Assembly: GCA_963763135.1 (NCBI GenBank)
Contig: CAVXNJ010000010.1
Location: forward strand, 372,001-436,000
Direction of reading: 5' to 3'
Length of the DNA stretch: 64,000 nt
Origin: JANMZO01 sp963763135
GTDB lineage: Bacteria > Actinomycetota > Acidimicrobiia > Acidimicrobiales > JANYDT01
Part shown: in pieces, positions 26,715 through 35,025 of the stretch
Position numbering within the stretch: position 1 is the stretch's first letter
How the letters are laid out: each line of letters starts with the position of its first letter
Notes under the pieces: model-generated
Told to the model about the DNA's origin: nothing
The model's database searches: none
Seen by the model: only the letters and a program-made list of their open reading frames with translations
Program-made: the position numbers and the translations under genes

Positions 26715-28561
26715 GGCCGGTCCTCGATTCGTGGCGCGTCTTGCTCCGGGGACCGCTTCCCCTGCTCCGATTCAGTGGCCCGCGCCGGCGACACCCTCGG
26801 CGCCACGTTCGGGGCGGTGAGCTGTCGTGGCCGGGAGATTCGGTATCCGAGATCGCCGACGAAGGTAGGCATTCCGAACACTGCAGCGCGGTCAAGGTCT
26901 CGAATTTCCTCGCTCAATTCCGCCCACGGCACGAGGTACGGGGACGTCTTCGCTTCAGTGTCACGGGGACCCGGCCGCCATCCCGCCGCAATCCGTTCGG
27001 CCGTCCAACGGTCGTGCTCCATGCGGGCCAGAAGCTCGGCCTCGTCGTGCTCGAACCGGAACGGGACCTGGCACGCACCAGCCGGAGCAAGCGAGCAGCC
27101 GATGGCTTCGAGCTTGGTCCAGAGGTGATGAGCCTGCGATCGGTTCGATGCCTTCAGCGGCGCGGCAAGCTTGTCCCACGGGACCAGGGCCGGATCGTTC
27201 GCGTCGAACCCGGCGGCCAGCCGGGTGGCGCGGTAGTTGTCGTGCGTGGCGCGAGCGATGATCTCCATCGATCCACCGAGGACCAGGTCGGCGTCGACCG
27301 ACCAGCCGAGTGAGTCCACGAGCACGATCGGTACCTGACGAGAAGATCCTGAACCGTCAACGAGGGCGGCGAGGTGTTTTGGGTCGGGGAGGACCGCTAC
27401 GACGACCGCGTCGTCGGGGAGTCGGCGGGCAAGACGCAACGCCGTGCTCATCGCTGCACTGCCAGTCCCGACCACAACGGCAGCGCCCGCATGTGATGCG
27501 TTGCCCGCATCGGCGAGTTGGTCGGGCTGATCGACAACCCATCGCACGGCCGACGACTCTTCGGACTCGTCGCCGAATCGGCTGATGAGTTCTTCTGCGG
27601 CGGGTCCCGCATCCGTACCAGCGAGGTGGACCGTGGCCGAGTAGCCCGATCGGGCCAGACGGGTCACGAGTTGCACCGCATGGGCACTCGGCGCCATGAC
27701 AAGCAGGTCGCGATCAAGCCCATGGGAGCGGAGCACATGTTCGACATCGCGCGCCGTCAGCTCCGTCGGATTGAAGAAGTCGATCGTGGATGTCCCTCGG
27801 TCAGCGACCGTTTCGATTCGCAACAACTCACAGAGCTCCGCGCTACCGACCGAGGCGAGTACTCGAGCCCCGCCCCCGTTGGCCGTTGCGAGTTCGCGGG
27901 CTCGCAGTGCGATATCGACGTTGCTCGCGTCGTCGTCGGTGAGCGCCAGTACATCGCTCGCCTTGTGCACTCTCACGAGATGCAAGGCATCGGGCCGGGT
28001 TCCGTCGCCGAAGACCGTCAAGACCCCGACCGACCTGAACGAGGCCGCCTGCTCCGCGTTGGCGCCATTGTCGAGGAGGATCACGCGGCGTCCGGCGTGG
28101 GCGAGCGTGCGGGCCACCGCCGCCGCGGCCTCGGTGCCACCTACGACCACGACATGGTCTCGGGCGATCTGCACTCGCAACCGATCAAAGCGGTCGCGGT
28201 ACAGCGCGGCCACGCCACGAAACGCCGTGTAGCCGCCGACCAACGGGGCCAGGAGTCGGCCGATCGTGAGCGCGATCGGAACCTCGCCCGACTCGATGCG
28301 ACTCGATCCTTTGAAGAGATCGATATCGGCGTAGATCGTATCGATAAGGCTCGACGACTCACCCGCTCCGCGGAAGTAGCGCTGGTAGCCGACGAAACCC
28401 AGTACGAACGCAACAACACCGACCATGATGAGCAGTGGCTGCTCGAGGAACCGGAGTTTGGCGACGATCAGCCGCCGACGCGGCACCCGTCGCCGTGACC
28501 GCGCTCGTCGGGTTCCCTCACGATCCGACCCGAAAAAGGAAACACTCCGACGCACAGCCAC
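26711..28561 (-). CDS. Membrane protein with TrkA-N Rossmann domains and C-terminal RyR domain(s)
   Basis: After a basic N-tail, two hydrophobic segments (about 42-60 and 94-118) enclose a short loop, an arrangement seen in two-helix channel-like proteins. A TrkA-N/NAD-binding fold starts at 136 (HVVVVGGTEAAAAVARTLAHAG) and a second Rossmann-like unit at about 350 (GAAVVVGTGSAAM). Two RyR-like blocks follow: about 432-490 (IIARATHDNYRA, VPWDKLAAPLKASNRSQAHH) and 505-590 (ELLARMEHDRWTAERIAAGW, VPWAELSEEIRDLDR). RyR domains are known from ryanodine receptors and from bacterial conflict-type gene neighbourhoods. A 4-base overlap with the TIR gene makes them one unit. Whether it conducts ions is unknown. 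Confidence 0.85.
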   Translation of the reverse strand: MAVRRSVSFFGSDREGTRRARSRRRVPRRRLIVAKLRFLEQPLLIMVGVVAFVLGFVGYQRYFRGAGESSSLIDTIYADIDLFKGSSRIESGEVPIALTIGRLLAPLVGGYTAFRGVAALYRDRFDRLRVQIARDHVVVVGGTEAAAAVARTLAHAGRRVILLDNGANAEQAASFRSVGVLTVFGDGTRPDALHLVRVHKASDVLALTDDDASNVDIALRARELATANGGGARVLASVGSAELCELLRIETVADRGTSTIDFFNPTELTARDVEHVLRSHGLDRDLLVMAPSAHAVQLVTRLARSGYSATVHLAGTDAGPAAEELISRFGDESEESSAVRWVVDQPDQLADAGNASHAGAAVVVGTGSAAMSTALRLARRLPDDAVVVAVLPDPKHLAALVDGSGSSRQVPIVLVDSLGWSVDADLVLGGSMEIIARATHDNYRATRLAAGFDANDPALVPWDKLAAPLKASNRSQAHHLWTKLEAIGCSLAPAGACQVPFRFEHDEAELLARMEHDRWTAERIAAGWRPGPRDTEAKTSPYLVPWAELSEEIRDLDRAAVFGMPTFVGDLGYRISRPRQLTAPNVAPRVSPARATESEQGKRSPEQDAPRIEDRP

Positions 28562-28691
28562 GACCTGACCCTACGGAGCAGCCGTTCGCCGCTTGTTAAC
28601 GGCGACATCGATCGTGCTCCACGGCTGCTAACCGGCCCGACATGTTCGTGGACTCGACTCCGGCGTGGGTCCGTCGGAACTCACGGGTCTC

Positions 28692-29012
28692 CTAAGATTC
28701 GCGGGTGCGGCGAACAGTGGTGGCGGGGACCAAACCGGTCGCTGGCGACTTAAGGATGTCGAACTCGGCGGAATCCGATCGATCGGCCCCTGGATATTCG
28801 TCGGTCAAGCCGACAATGACTTCACGCCGCTGTTGGCCTTCGACTCCAGGCGGCCGGTCAAAGCGCAACTGGACGATTTGGCACCCCGTCGGGGTGGCAC
28901 CGTAGAGCGCGTCGATTGAACGAGATGTGCGGGGTTGTCCGCTGAACAAGGCGAACGCGACGCAACAGCGGGTTTCTCCCGATAGTTCCTTGAGGGCGTT
29001 GACGTTGCTCAT
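28692..29012 (-). CDS. Small hypothetical protein overlapping the end of the DUF222/HNH gene
   Basis: An ATG at 29012 overlaps the TGA of the DUF222/HNH gene (ATGA) and opens 106 codons of normal GC-rich third positions. No domain is recognised. The 447-base space between the DUF222 gene and the RyR gene contains nothing else I can name, apart from the presumed RyR promoter (28562-28691). The coupling overlap is the only support; it may be a chance reading frame. Confidence 0.35.
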   Translation of the reverse strand: MSNVNALKELSGETRCCVAFALFSGQPRTSRSIDALYGATPTGCQIVQLRFDRPPGVEGQQRREVIVGLTDEYPGADRSDSAEFDILKSPATGLVPATTVRRTRES

Positions 29013-29941
29013 GCGGCCAGGGCGAGGTGTGTTGTTGGTGGGCTGTGGAGGGTGATGCCGTTGGGCCAGTGGATGAGGAGGGTGACTTCGTCTGTGGCCA
29101 TGGTGAGTTTGAGGCCGTGGTTGTGGGCGAGTCGGTGGTGGAATCGGCACAGGAGCGCGAGGTTGCTCAGTTCATGAGTGCCACCGTCTTCGCGGGGTTT
29201 GAGGTGGTGGATGTCGCACCATCGTGGCGGGTGCTCGCAACCGGGGTAGCGACAGTGCCGGTCACGAGCCAACGTGGCCCGACGGTTCCGGATCGGTATG
29301 CCGGTGATCGGGGTTCCGACGTCGAATGGGACACCCTTACCCGACAAGAAGACGGCGGTGAACGTCGCATCACAACACATCGCATCACGCACCCACCGAG
29401 GCAGCACGGTCCCTGAACTCGTGGCGGTGTTGCCGTTCTCACCATTCACGATGACAGTGACGTTCGGACGCGAACCGTGCACCTCCGAGAGGTCCTCGTT
29501 GCCGAGTATCTCGTTCGCTATGTCGTGCAGCGCATCATGGCGTTTCTGCACGATCGTACGGTCATCATCAGGTAACCGCTTCGACGGCATGACCGCGGTT
29601 AACGCCGCTGCGAGCGTTTCACCGGCTATTGGTTCAAGAATCCCGTCTAACTTCCACGACCCATCAGGCAGCACGGTCAACGTGACCCGGCGGCGTGCAG
29701 CGTGGGTGTCTGGCCGGGTGGGGTCGGACAGTTCGTCATCGCATAACGACACCCATTTACGGACTGCCATTTTGAACTCTGACGGTGTCAACGCCTCCGC
29801 CGCTTCCAACAACACGTGCTCGTCGCGGACCGCCAGGGCCCGTCGTTCCTCAGTTACCGCGGGAGCAAGGATCCGGATGTGGGTGTACCCGATCCGGTTC
29901 TCGTGAAACGAGTCACCGAAGGTGGCGAGCAGGTCCAGCAA
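29009..29941 (-). CDS. DUF222 / HNH endonuclease (13E12 family), C-terminal part of a frameshifted gene
   Basis: The 310 residues end in an intact HNH nuclease motif: CRYPGCEHPPRWCDIHH with a following DGGTHELSNLALLC and FHH, the two Cys pairs and His residues of the zinc-His-Me fold. Upstream DUF222 helices are present. The same frame continues upstream without a start to about 30040 (DGYANGPAWLAANTRALRH), whereas the N-terminal helices lie in the other frame (29854-30213), so one base has probably been lost from the CCCC run at 30039-30042. These genes are present in many copies in actinobacteria; role uncertain, perhaps selfish DNA. Confidence 0.8.
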   Translation of the reverse strand: MLDLLATFGDSFHENRIGYTHIRILAPAVTEERRALAVRDEHVLLEAAEALTPSEFKMAVRKWVSLCDDELSDPTRPDTHAARRRVTLTVLPDGSWKLDGILEPIAGETLAAALTAVMPSKRLPDDDRTIVQKRHDALHDIANEILGNEDLSEVHGSRPNVTVIVNGENGNTATSSGTVLPRWVRDAMCCDATFTAVFLSGKGVPFDVGTPITGIPIRNRRATLARDRHCRYPGCEHPPRWCDIHHLKPREDGGTHELSNLALLCRFHHRLAHNHGLKLTMATDEVTLLIHWPNGITLHSPPTTHLALAA

Positions 29942-30213
29942 CTCGGCATGTTCTTTACGGGCATGGCCTTCATGTCGTAACGCCCGGGTGTTCGCGGCGA
30001 GCCACGCCGGCCCGTTCGCGTAGCCGTCGAGGAGAGGTCCCCGGACTTCTGGAACCGGTTGTAGGCGAACGTAATCCCGACATCTACCCGGTCGAGCAAA
30101 GACCGGAGTTCTTTGACCGTGGAGCCAGTGATATCGGCACCTGTAAGGCTGGACAGCAGACGATCGACCGCGGCTCGTGCCACGGCGATCTGATCAGTGA
30201 TGCAGCTATCCAC
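29854..30213 (-). CDS. DUF222 / HNH endonuclease, N-terminal part of the same frameshifted gene
   Basis: The GTG at 30213 starts MDSCITDQIAVARAAVDRLL, the usual DUF222 helical opening (VKELRSLLDRVDVGITFAYNRFQKSG). After about 58 residues the text turns into an Arg/Thr/Pro-rich reading of the wrong frame. Joined to the C-terminal part by one inserted base near 30040 it gives about 401 residues, normal for the family. Codons from 29854 to about 30035 in this frame are not protein-like. Confidence 0.6.
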   Translation of the reverse strand: MDSCITDQIAVARAAVDRLLSSLTGADITGSTVKELRSLLDRVDVGITFAYNRFQKSGDLSSTATRTGRRGSPRTPGRYDMKAMPVKNMPSCWTCSPPSVTRFTRTGSGTPTSGSLLPR

Positions 30214-30338
30214 ATCTCCAACCTATCACACAGAACCGTACATACGTTCGATCATTCAATGACCTTTGCCACACTCGCAACCTCCCACCAAGACCGAGAG
30301 CACAGGCACGCACGTTGCTTGCGTGGCATAGTGACGCG

Positions 30339-31171
30339 ATGGAGATGCTCGCTTGTGGCTACGGCCTGATCGAAGGACCACGCGGCAGACGCTGAAGGCA
30401 ACCTGTGGTTCAGCGACGTGCCCAACGGTGGCGTTTTTCGTCGCGCTGATCGACGGCTCGATATCGACGGTGGTGCCGAAACGCAAGACCGTCGGTGGAA
30501 TCGCCTTCCATGCCGACGGGGGCATCGTCATTTCCGGGCGCGACATTTGCCACGTGCACGACGGAGTGTCGCGCATCCTCTTCGAGCGTCCCGAAGGGGT
30601 CGGTGGCTTCAACGATCTCTTCTGCGATGCCACTGGTCGCGTTTACACCGGTTCGTTGCGTTCGGATCCATTCGCAACGGGCGAGCGGAGTGCCGGCGAA
30701 GCGTACGTTGTCGACGGCGCCGGTTCGGCCCGTCAGTTGTATGACGGGGTGGGGCTGTCGAATGGCATCGGTATCTCGCCTGCCGGCGATCGGTTGTACC
30801 ACGTCGACTCGGCCGCTCGTGAGGTGATCGTGCACGCGCTCACGTCCGCTGGAACGGTCAGTGACCGTAACGTGCTCGTACGCCTGCCCCGCGGCGAGAC
30901 GCCCGACGGACTGGCGGTCGACGAGCAGGGTGGTGTCTGGGTCGCCGTGGTCGGCGCTGGCACTGTCCGCCGAGTCACACCCGAGGGCGCGCTCGACACC
31001 GTGATTGACATCCCGGCGACGATGGTGACGTCACTCTGCTTTGGCGGACCGGACCGTGCCGAGATGTTCGTCGTCACTGCGGACAACACCGATGACCCCT
31101 CACGAAAGGGGACGGTGTTCACGCTGCACCCAGGTGTGCGTGGCACCGAGGTCCATCCGGCACGAATTTGA
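30339..31171 (+). CDS. SMP-30/gluconolactonase-like beta-propeller, two frameshifts near the start
   Basis: From about 30440 on, a normal SMP-30/LRE/SGL propeller runs to the stop (KRKTVGGIAFHADGGIVISG, GLSNGIGISPAGDRLYHVD, ETPDGLAVDEQGGVWVAVV). The beginning is spread over three frames: MEMLACGYGLIEGPR at 30339 in frame 1, then DAEGNLWFSDVPNGG in a second, then VALIDGSISTVVP in the third. Removing one G at 30384-30385 and one T from the TTTTT at 30434-30438 joins all into one protein of about 277 residues. Family members hydrolyse lactones or bind metal sugars (Ca or Zn). A metal-binding Glu near the start (LIEGPR) would be kept in the joined version. Either sequence error or a young pseudogene. 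Confidence 0.75.
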
Positions 31172-31279
31172 ACCACGAGTTCGACGCGATCATCGCGCGT
31201 TTCAAATCCTGAAAAGGCGTTAGGTTGGCAATTCGTATACGCCGCTACGCACCCGCCCAACTTTGGAGACTCTCACATC

Positions 31280-31813
31280 ATGGCCTTGCCCATCGCCCCC
31301 GGTACTTACGGAATCGACACCAACCACTCTCAACTTGGGTTTGCGGTAACCCACCTCGGAATCTCCACCATCCGGGGTACCTTCGACCGATACAGCGGCG
31401 CACTTCATGTTGGCGAAGACCTGGCCAGCACTGTGGTGACGGTAGATGCCGAGATGGAATCGATCAACAGCGGAAACCGCTACCGCGATGAGCATATGTT
31501 CGGACCCGACTTCTTCGACACCGCCAACCATCCGCAGATGACGTTCCGCTCCACTTCGATCGTCGACTCCGCCCACGGCTACGCCATGACCGGCGATCTC
31601 TCGATCAAAGGAGTCACCCATCCCGTGACGTTCACCACGAGCTTCAATGGTGCCAACATCTTTCCGATGGACCAGTCGACGCACTACGGGTTCTCGGCAT
31701 CAGGTTCGATAAGTCGAAGTGCCTTCGGCGTGAGCTACGGCGTACCGATGGTCAGCGACGAAGTGAAGTTGACGCTCGATGTCCAGTTCATCCTTCCGAA
31801 GGCCGACGCCTGA
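31280..31813 (+). CDS. YceI-family lipid-binding-like protein
   Basis: All 177 residues fit the YceI lipocalin-like family: start PGTYGIDTNHSQLGFAVTHLG, then RGTFDRYSGALHV, TVDAEMESINSGNRYRDEHM, FFDTANHPQMTFRS, the mark DLSIKGVTHPVTF, and the ending KLTLDVQF. Related proteins bind isoprenoid lipids in the periplasm; no signal peptide is seen here, so this is a cytosolic member as usual in actinobacteria. The start at ATG 31280 fits the family length. It stands alone between the SMP-30 gene and a hairpin that separates it from the convergent VOC gene. Confidence 0.93.
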   Translation: MALPIAPGTYGIDTNHSQLGFAVTHLGISTIRGTFDRYSGALHVGEDLASTVVTVDAEMESINSGNRYRDEHMFGPDFFDTANHPQMTFRSTSIVDSAHGYAMTGDLSIKGVTHPVTFTTSFNGANIFPMDQSTHYGFSASGSISRSAFGVSYGVPMVSDEVKLTLDVQFILPKADA

Positions 31814-31910
31814 TCCACCGGGCCGAAGTCGCAAGCCCCTGCGTGGCACGACGAAACGCCACACGAGAAGCTTGCCCTTCAAGGTGATGCGGCGAGGCGC
31901 CGACTTCCGA

Positions 31911-31959
31911 AACTGCCGGTTGCGTTAAAGACAACGTCGTAAACGCAACCGGTGCAGTT
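31911..31959. terminator. Hairpin between convergent YceI and VOC genes
   Basis: AACTGCCGGTTGCGTT (31911-31926) pairs with AACGCAACCGGTGCAGTT (31942-31959) over about 16 bases with small bulges and a 15-base loop. It lies between convergent genes and probably ends both transcripts. Confidence 0.6.
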
Positions 31960-31965
31960 CGTAAC

Positions 31966-32499
31966 TCACCGGTACATGTTGTTGCTGGTGTGATCTCCGG
32001 CAAGCCACCGCTTCAGCGTCTCGTGAGCGTCAGATGATCGAAGTTTGGCGATGTCGTCGACCTCCGGCACGTCGGCGGTGAACTCGATCAGCATCCCGTT
32101 GGGGTCCTCGGTGTACAGCGAACGGCAATAACCGTGCTCCAGCACGTAGGTGCCCTCGGGCTTCCAGTTGGCCTCCTTCAGACGACGGTGAAGTTCAGCT
32201 TGCCCTTCGGGTTCTACCTTCAACGCGATATGGCGGAAGGGCGAAGGCGTTAGTTCGGGATCGAACAGGTCCTGATCTTCCTTGTTCGCAAACTGGAAAA
32301 AGGCCAACGCCCCACCGTCGGCCAAGCCGAAGAAGGTGTGGCAGTAAACCCGCAACGCGCCGAAGAGTTCATCGGCTTCCGCCCAGGTCGCCAAAAGGGG
32401 GAATCCCAACACGTCTTCGTAGAAAGCGCGCGTCGCTTCCTGATCCTTGGTGAGAAACGCCGTGTGGTGGAGACGCAGGGCGAGCGGTGCTTTTGACAT
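31966..32499 (-). CDS. VOC (glyoxalase/dioxygenase superfamily) protein
   Basis: The 177-residue protein has the two beta-alpha-beta-beta-beta units of the VOC fold with metal ligands readable as His in LRLHHTAF, His in FRHIALKV and Glu in GMLIEF. The first unit includes ATRAFYEDVLGFPLLATW, the classic helix. The spacing fits glyoxalase/fosfomycin-resistance/extradiol-type enzymes, but the substrate is not identifiable. ATG 32499 has a purine-rich GAGAGAG leader and was chosen over the longer frame, whose first 25 residues are not family-like. Confidence 0.88.
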   Translation of the reverse strand: MSKAPLALRLHHTAFLTKDQEATRAFYEDVLGFPLLATWAEADELFGALRVYCHTFFGLADGGALAFFQFANKEDQDLFDPELTPSPFRHIALKVEPEGQAELHRRLKEANWKPEGTYVLEHGYCRSLYTEDPNGMLIEFTADVPEVDDIAKLRSSDAHETLKRWLAGDHTSNNMYR

Positions 32500-32596
32500 G
32501 GTTCTCTCTCTCGTTTCAAGTTCGGCCGAGGGCGGCCGGGGGTTCGCGATGCTTTTACCTTTACCGAATAACAACGCCTTGGCAACTGACGAAGGC

Positions 32597-34891
32597 TCAC
32601 TTCGGCATCAGCGTTTGGCCCGGGTCCAGCACCGCCGACGGATCGATGCCGTTGAGGCGCACGAGCTCGGCATACGCTCCGTAGAAGTCGCTGAGGAGGC
32701 GTTGTTCCTCGGCCTGCAGAATCGGGTCTTCCGGCGCGAGTCGTCGCCCTTCCTGCACAGACCGGAGCTGATCGAGTAACGCGTTGACAGCTTCGTTGGC
32801 ACCGGCGCGGGCGGCCGCGTGCGGATCGGGCGCCATCGTCACGGGCTCAGACTTGACGGGCTTCGCCGTTTTCGGAAACGACGGCGAGCCCGTGCGGGGG
32901 ACGATCATTTCGAAAGGCTTGTAGCCGTGCGACGAGAGCAGCTCTGCATACGCGTCCTGGAAGTCGCGGTAGGCCTCGAACAGATCTTTGTACCGGGGAT
33001 CACTCGGATCGAGCGCGTTCAGTTCCTGATACCGGGCCAAGGCCTCGACGAGGTCCTGATGCATGGCCTCGCGACTCGGGCCCACCACCTCCACCGCCGG
33101 TTGGGCGGCCTCGGGAACCGGCGCCAAAGACTCGCCCACCCCGGTCGTTGCGCCACGGGGCACGACCTCCTCGCCCACCGCGGTCGTTGCCCCGCGTGGC
33201 ACCGTCGCCTCGCCATTAGCGATCTCGACCGGTTTCGGAAACGACGCATCGTGGGGGAGAACTGGGAGCGGCACGGGCTGGGTGTTCCCGTGCGGGTCCA
33301 CCGGTACCGGCTGCGTGCCCCCCTGTGGATCAACGTTCACACCGTCGGGACCAATGTGCTCCGGTATGCCGTCCGAAGTACCCACATTCACATCACCGTC
33401 GGGACCGATGTGCTCCGGCACTCCGGTCGAGACGTCTGGCGAGAGATTCGCATCACCCTCGGGACCGATGTGTTGCGGCACGCCATCTGGAACGGGTCCG
33501 CTGCTGTCCCCGCCCGACCCGTGGCCCTCTCCACCGCCGCCACCGCCAACGCCGGATTCACCGCCGTTGGAACCCCCCGAGCCGCCACCGGTGGTTCCTT
33601 GCTCGAAGGTCTGCCCGTGCACGGTGTCGGCCGTCGACCCCGCGACGACTATGGCGTCGGCCATCAGGTCCAGCCGTTTCTGGAACTTCGCCTGGTCCGA
33701 CAGGGTCGTGTCGTACTCGATGGAGATGATCGCTCCGGTGAGTGCGGCGAACTGCGCACCGGACGCATAGAGGTTGATCTGGTCGAAGAGCTGCTTCAGC
33801 TCCCCCGACCGGATACTTCCGACGCCGGCCACACCGGCGATCGCACCCGCGACCTGAGACAGTGCCACCGGGTCCGTTGCAATGTCGGCCCATGACTGGC
33901 CCTTGGAACGCAATTCAGTGATCGTGTCGATCGCGCCTTTCACACCGGCAACCGCCTGGACGCCCATCACCACCTGTCCCGCAGTACCGGCACCGGTCAG
34001 GGCCTTGCCCGTCGCCAGCCCGGTGGCGACCTTCCCTCCGAAGCGCCCTATCTCGTCGGCATTGACGTACTGGTGCTCGATACCGGCGGCTCCACCGTAG
34101 GCCTCCTTGATCGTGTTGTACCGGCCCTCGTTCCACTTGACGAGGCCGGTATCAGCCCCGAACAGACCCGCTGCGGAGTCCACAATTCCGAGCACGGTGT
34201 CGGCAGCCCCTTGGAAGAACCCGATGATTCCGAGTCCGACGCGCTTGCCGACGTAGGACAAGGCGCTTTCTTCCTGAAATCTCTTGTGAGCTTTCGGTTC
34301 GATATCGGAAAACTTCTTCGCTGCATTTGCCCAGACCCCTGCGTTGAGGAGATCACCGCGTGCCAGCGCCGTGGCCGAACTCTTCAACGCGTCGATGCAT
34401 GCCGCGAACATCTCTTTGGGTTCTTCGTACGGGTACTCCTCAAGGACCCGTTGTGCGTCGGCCGGGATCTCCTTAGCGAGATAGCGCAGAAGCCGTTTCA
34501 GGTTCTCGAACTCCTCGCGGGCACCCGCCATGTCGACTTGAACCTCGCGCTTGTTGACGCCGTCCCAGATCACAAACGTCTGTGCTGCCGGTTCCGTTGC
34601 GCCGGTCTTCGGACCGCTCGCGCCGTTCGTCGTGGCGGTGGACCCCGGTGACGCGCCGGGTCCGGCGTTGGGCTCTGCTGGTGCTCGGCGCACCATCGCC
34701 CCCACGGCGCGGTTGCCGATGGTGGCCTGCAGGTCGTCCAACCCGCCGCTGCGGTCGGCCGCCCGGTCGCCGCTGCTCACACTGTTCTTACGCGGCCGCT
34801 CTTTAGACACGGGAGAAGCAGTCCGCCGAGTCTTCGGGGCCATCGAGCCACTCTGAACGAACCGCACGTGGCTGTCAACCTTCAGAACCAC
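32597..34891 (-). CDS. Large repeat-containing protein with eCIS-cargo-like GNRAV motif (putative injection-system or polymorphic toxin-like protein)
   Basis: The 764-residue protein has no signal peptide. Near its start (about residues 50-70) is DLQATIGNRAVGAMVRR, the LQ...GNxAV motif typical of cargo of extracellular contractile injection systems. The middle (about 200-415) holds hydrophobic Gly/Ala segments (GLGIIGFFQGAADTVLGIV, VATGLATGKALTGAGTAG) and a helical part. Then comes a Gly/Ser linker with three copies of a 20-residue repeat (GVPEHIGPDGDVNV; DNA 33340-33500) and two related helical units near the end (LDPSDPRYKDLFEAYRDFQ and LAPEDPILQAEEQRLL). A GTG start at 34891 has GAGG upstream; ATG 34843 is an alternative. 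No catalytic motif or immunity gene was found. Function unknown. Confidence 0.7.
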   Translation of the reverse strand: MVLKVDSHVRFVQSGSMAPKTRRTASPVSKERPRKNSVSSGDRAADRSGGLDDLQATIGNRAVGAMVRRAPAEPNAGPGASPGSTATTNGASGPKTGATEPAAQTFVIWDGVNKREVQVDMAGAREEFENLKRLLRYLAKEIPADAQRVLEEYPYEEPKEMFAACIDALKSSATALARGDLLNAGVWANAAKKFSDIEPKAHKRFQEESALSYVGKRVGLGIIGFFQGAADTVLGIVDSAAGLFGADTGLVKWNEGRYNTIKEAYGGAAGIEHQYVNADEIGRFGGKVATGLATGKALTGAGTAGQVVMGVQAVAGVKGAIDTITELRSKGQSWADIATDPVALSQVAGAIAGVAGVGSIRSGELKQLFDQINLYASGAQFAALTGAIISIEYDTTLSDQAKFQKRLDLMADAIVVAGSTADTVHGQTFEQGTTGGGSGGSNGGESGVGGGGGGEGHGSGGDSSGPVPDGVPQHIGPEGDANLSPDVSTGVPEHIGPDGDVNVGTSDGIPEHIGPDGVNVDPQGGTQPVPVDPHGNTQPVPLPVLPHDASFPKPVEIANGEATVPRGATTAVGEEVVPRGATTGVGESLAPVPEAAQPAVEVVGPSREAMHQDLVEALARYQELNALDPSDPRYKDLFEAYRDFQDAYAELLSSHGYKPFEMIVPRTGSPSFPKTAKPVKSEPVTMAPDPHAAARAGANEAVNALLDQLRSVQEGRRLAPEDPILQAEEQRLLSDFYGAYAELVRLNGIDPSAVLDPGQTLMPK
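33340..33500 (-). repeat. Three tandem copies of an about 20-codon unit in the large GNRAV protein
   Basis: Three units with the core HIGP[ED]G are encoded in a row (QHIGPEG, EHIGPDG, EHIGPDG), separated by short variable stretches. The DNA keeps GGACC[AG]ATGTG in each copy. They form the hinge between the Gly-rich linker and the C-terminal helical part. Confidence 0.65.
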
Positions 34892-35025
34892 TTGGACCTC
34901 GATGAGGGACGCGTCGAAGCTTCCGCTTACGATGATTGTTCAGCGGCCCGTTCGCAGCGCCGCGATTCGAGGTCCGGAACGGCTTCGGAACCGGTCATTC
35001 GAAGTACCAGGAGATTGCCTTGCCG

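Noticed and set aside
28665..28919. Plus-strand reading frame between the RyR and DUF222 genes
   Set aside because: Opposite to the minus-strand candidate; no start signal, domain or coupling, and it covers the presumed RyR promoter side.
29009..30213. DUF222/HNH gene as a homing endonuclease or transposon with ends
   Set aside because: No inverted terminal repeats or target duplications are visible around it; only the nuclease motif is supported.
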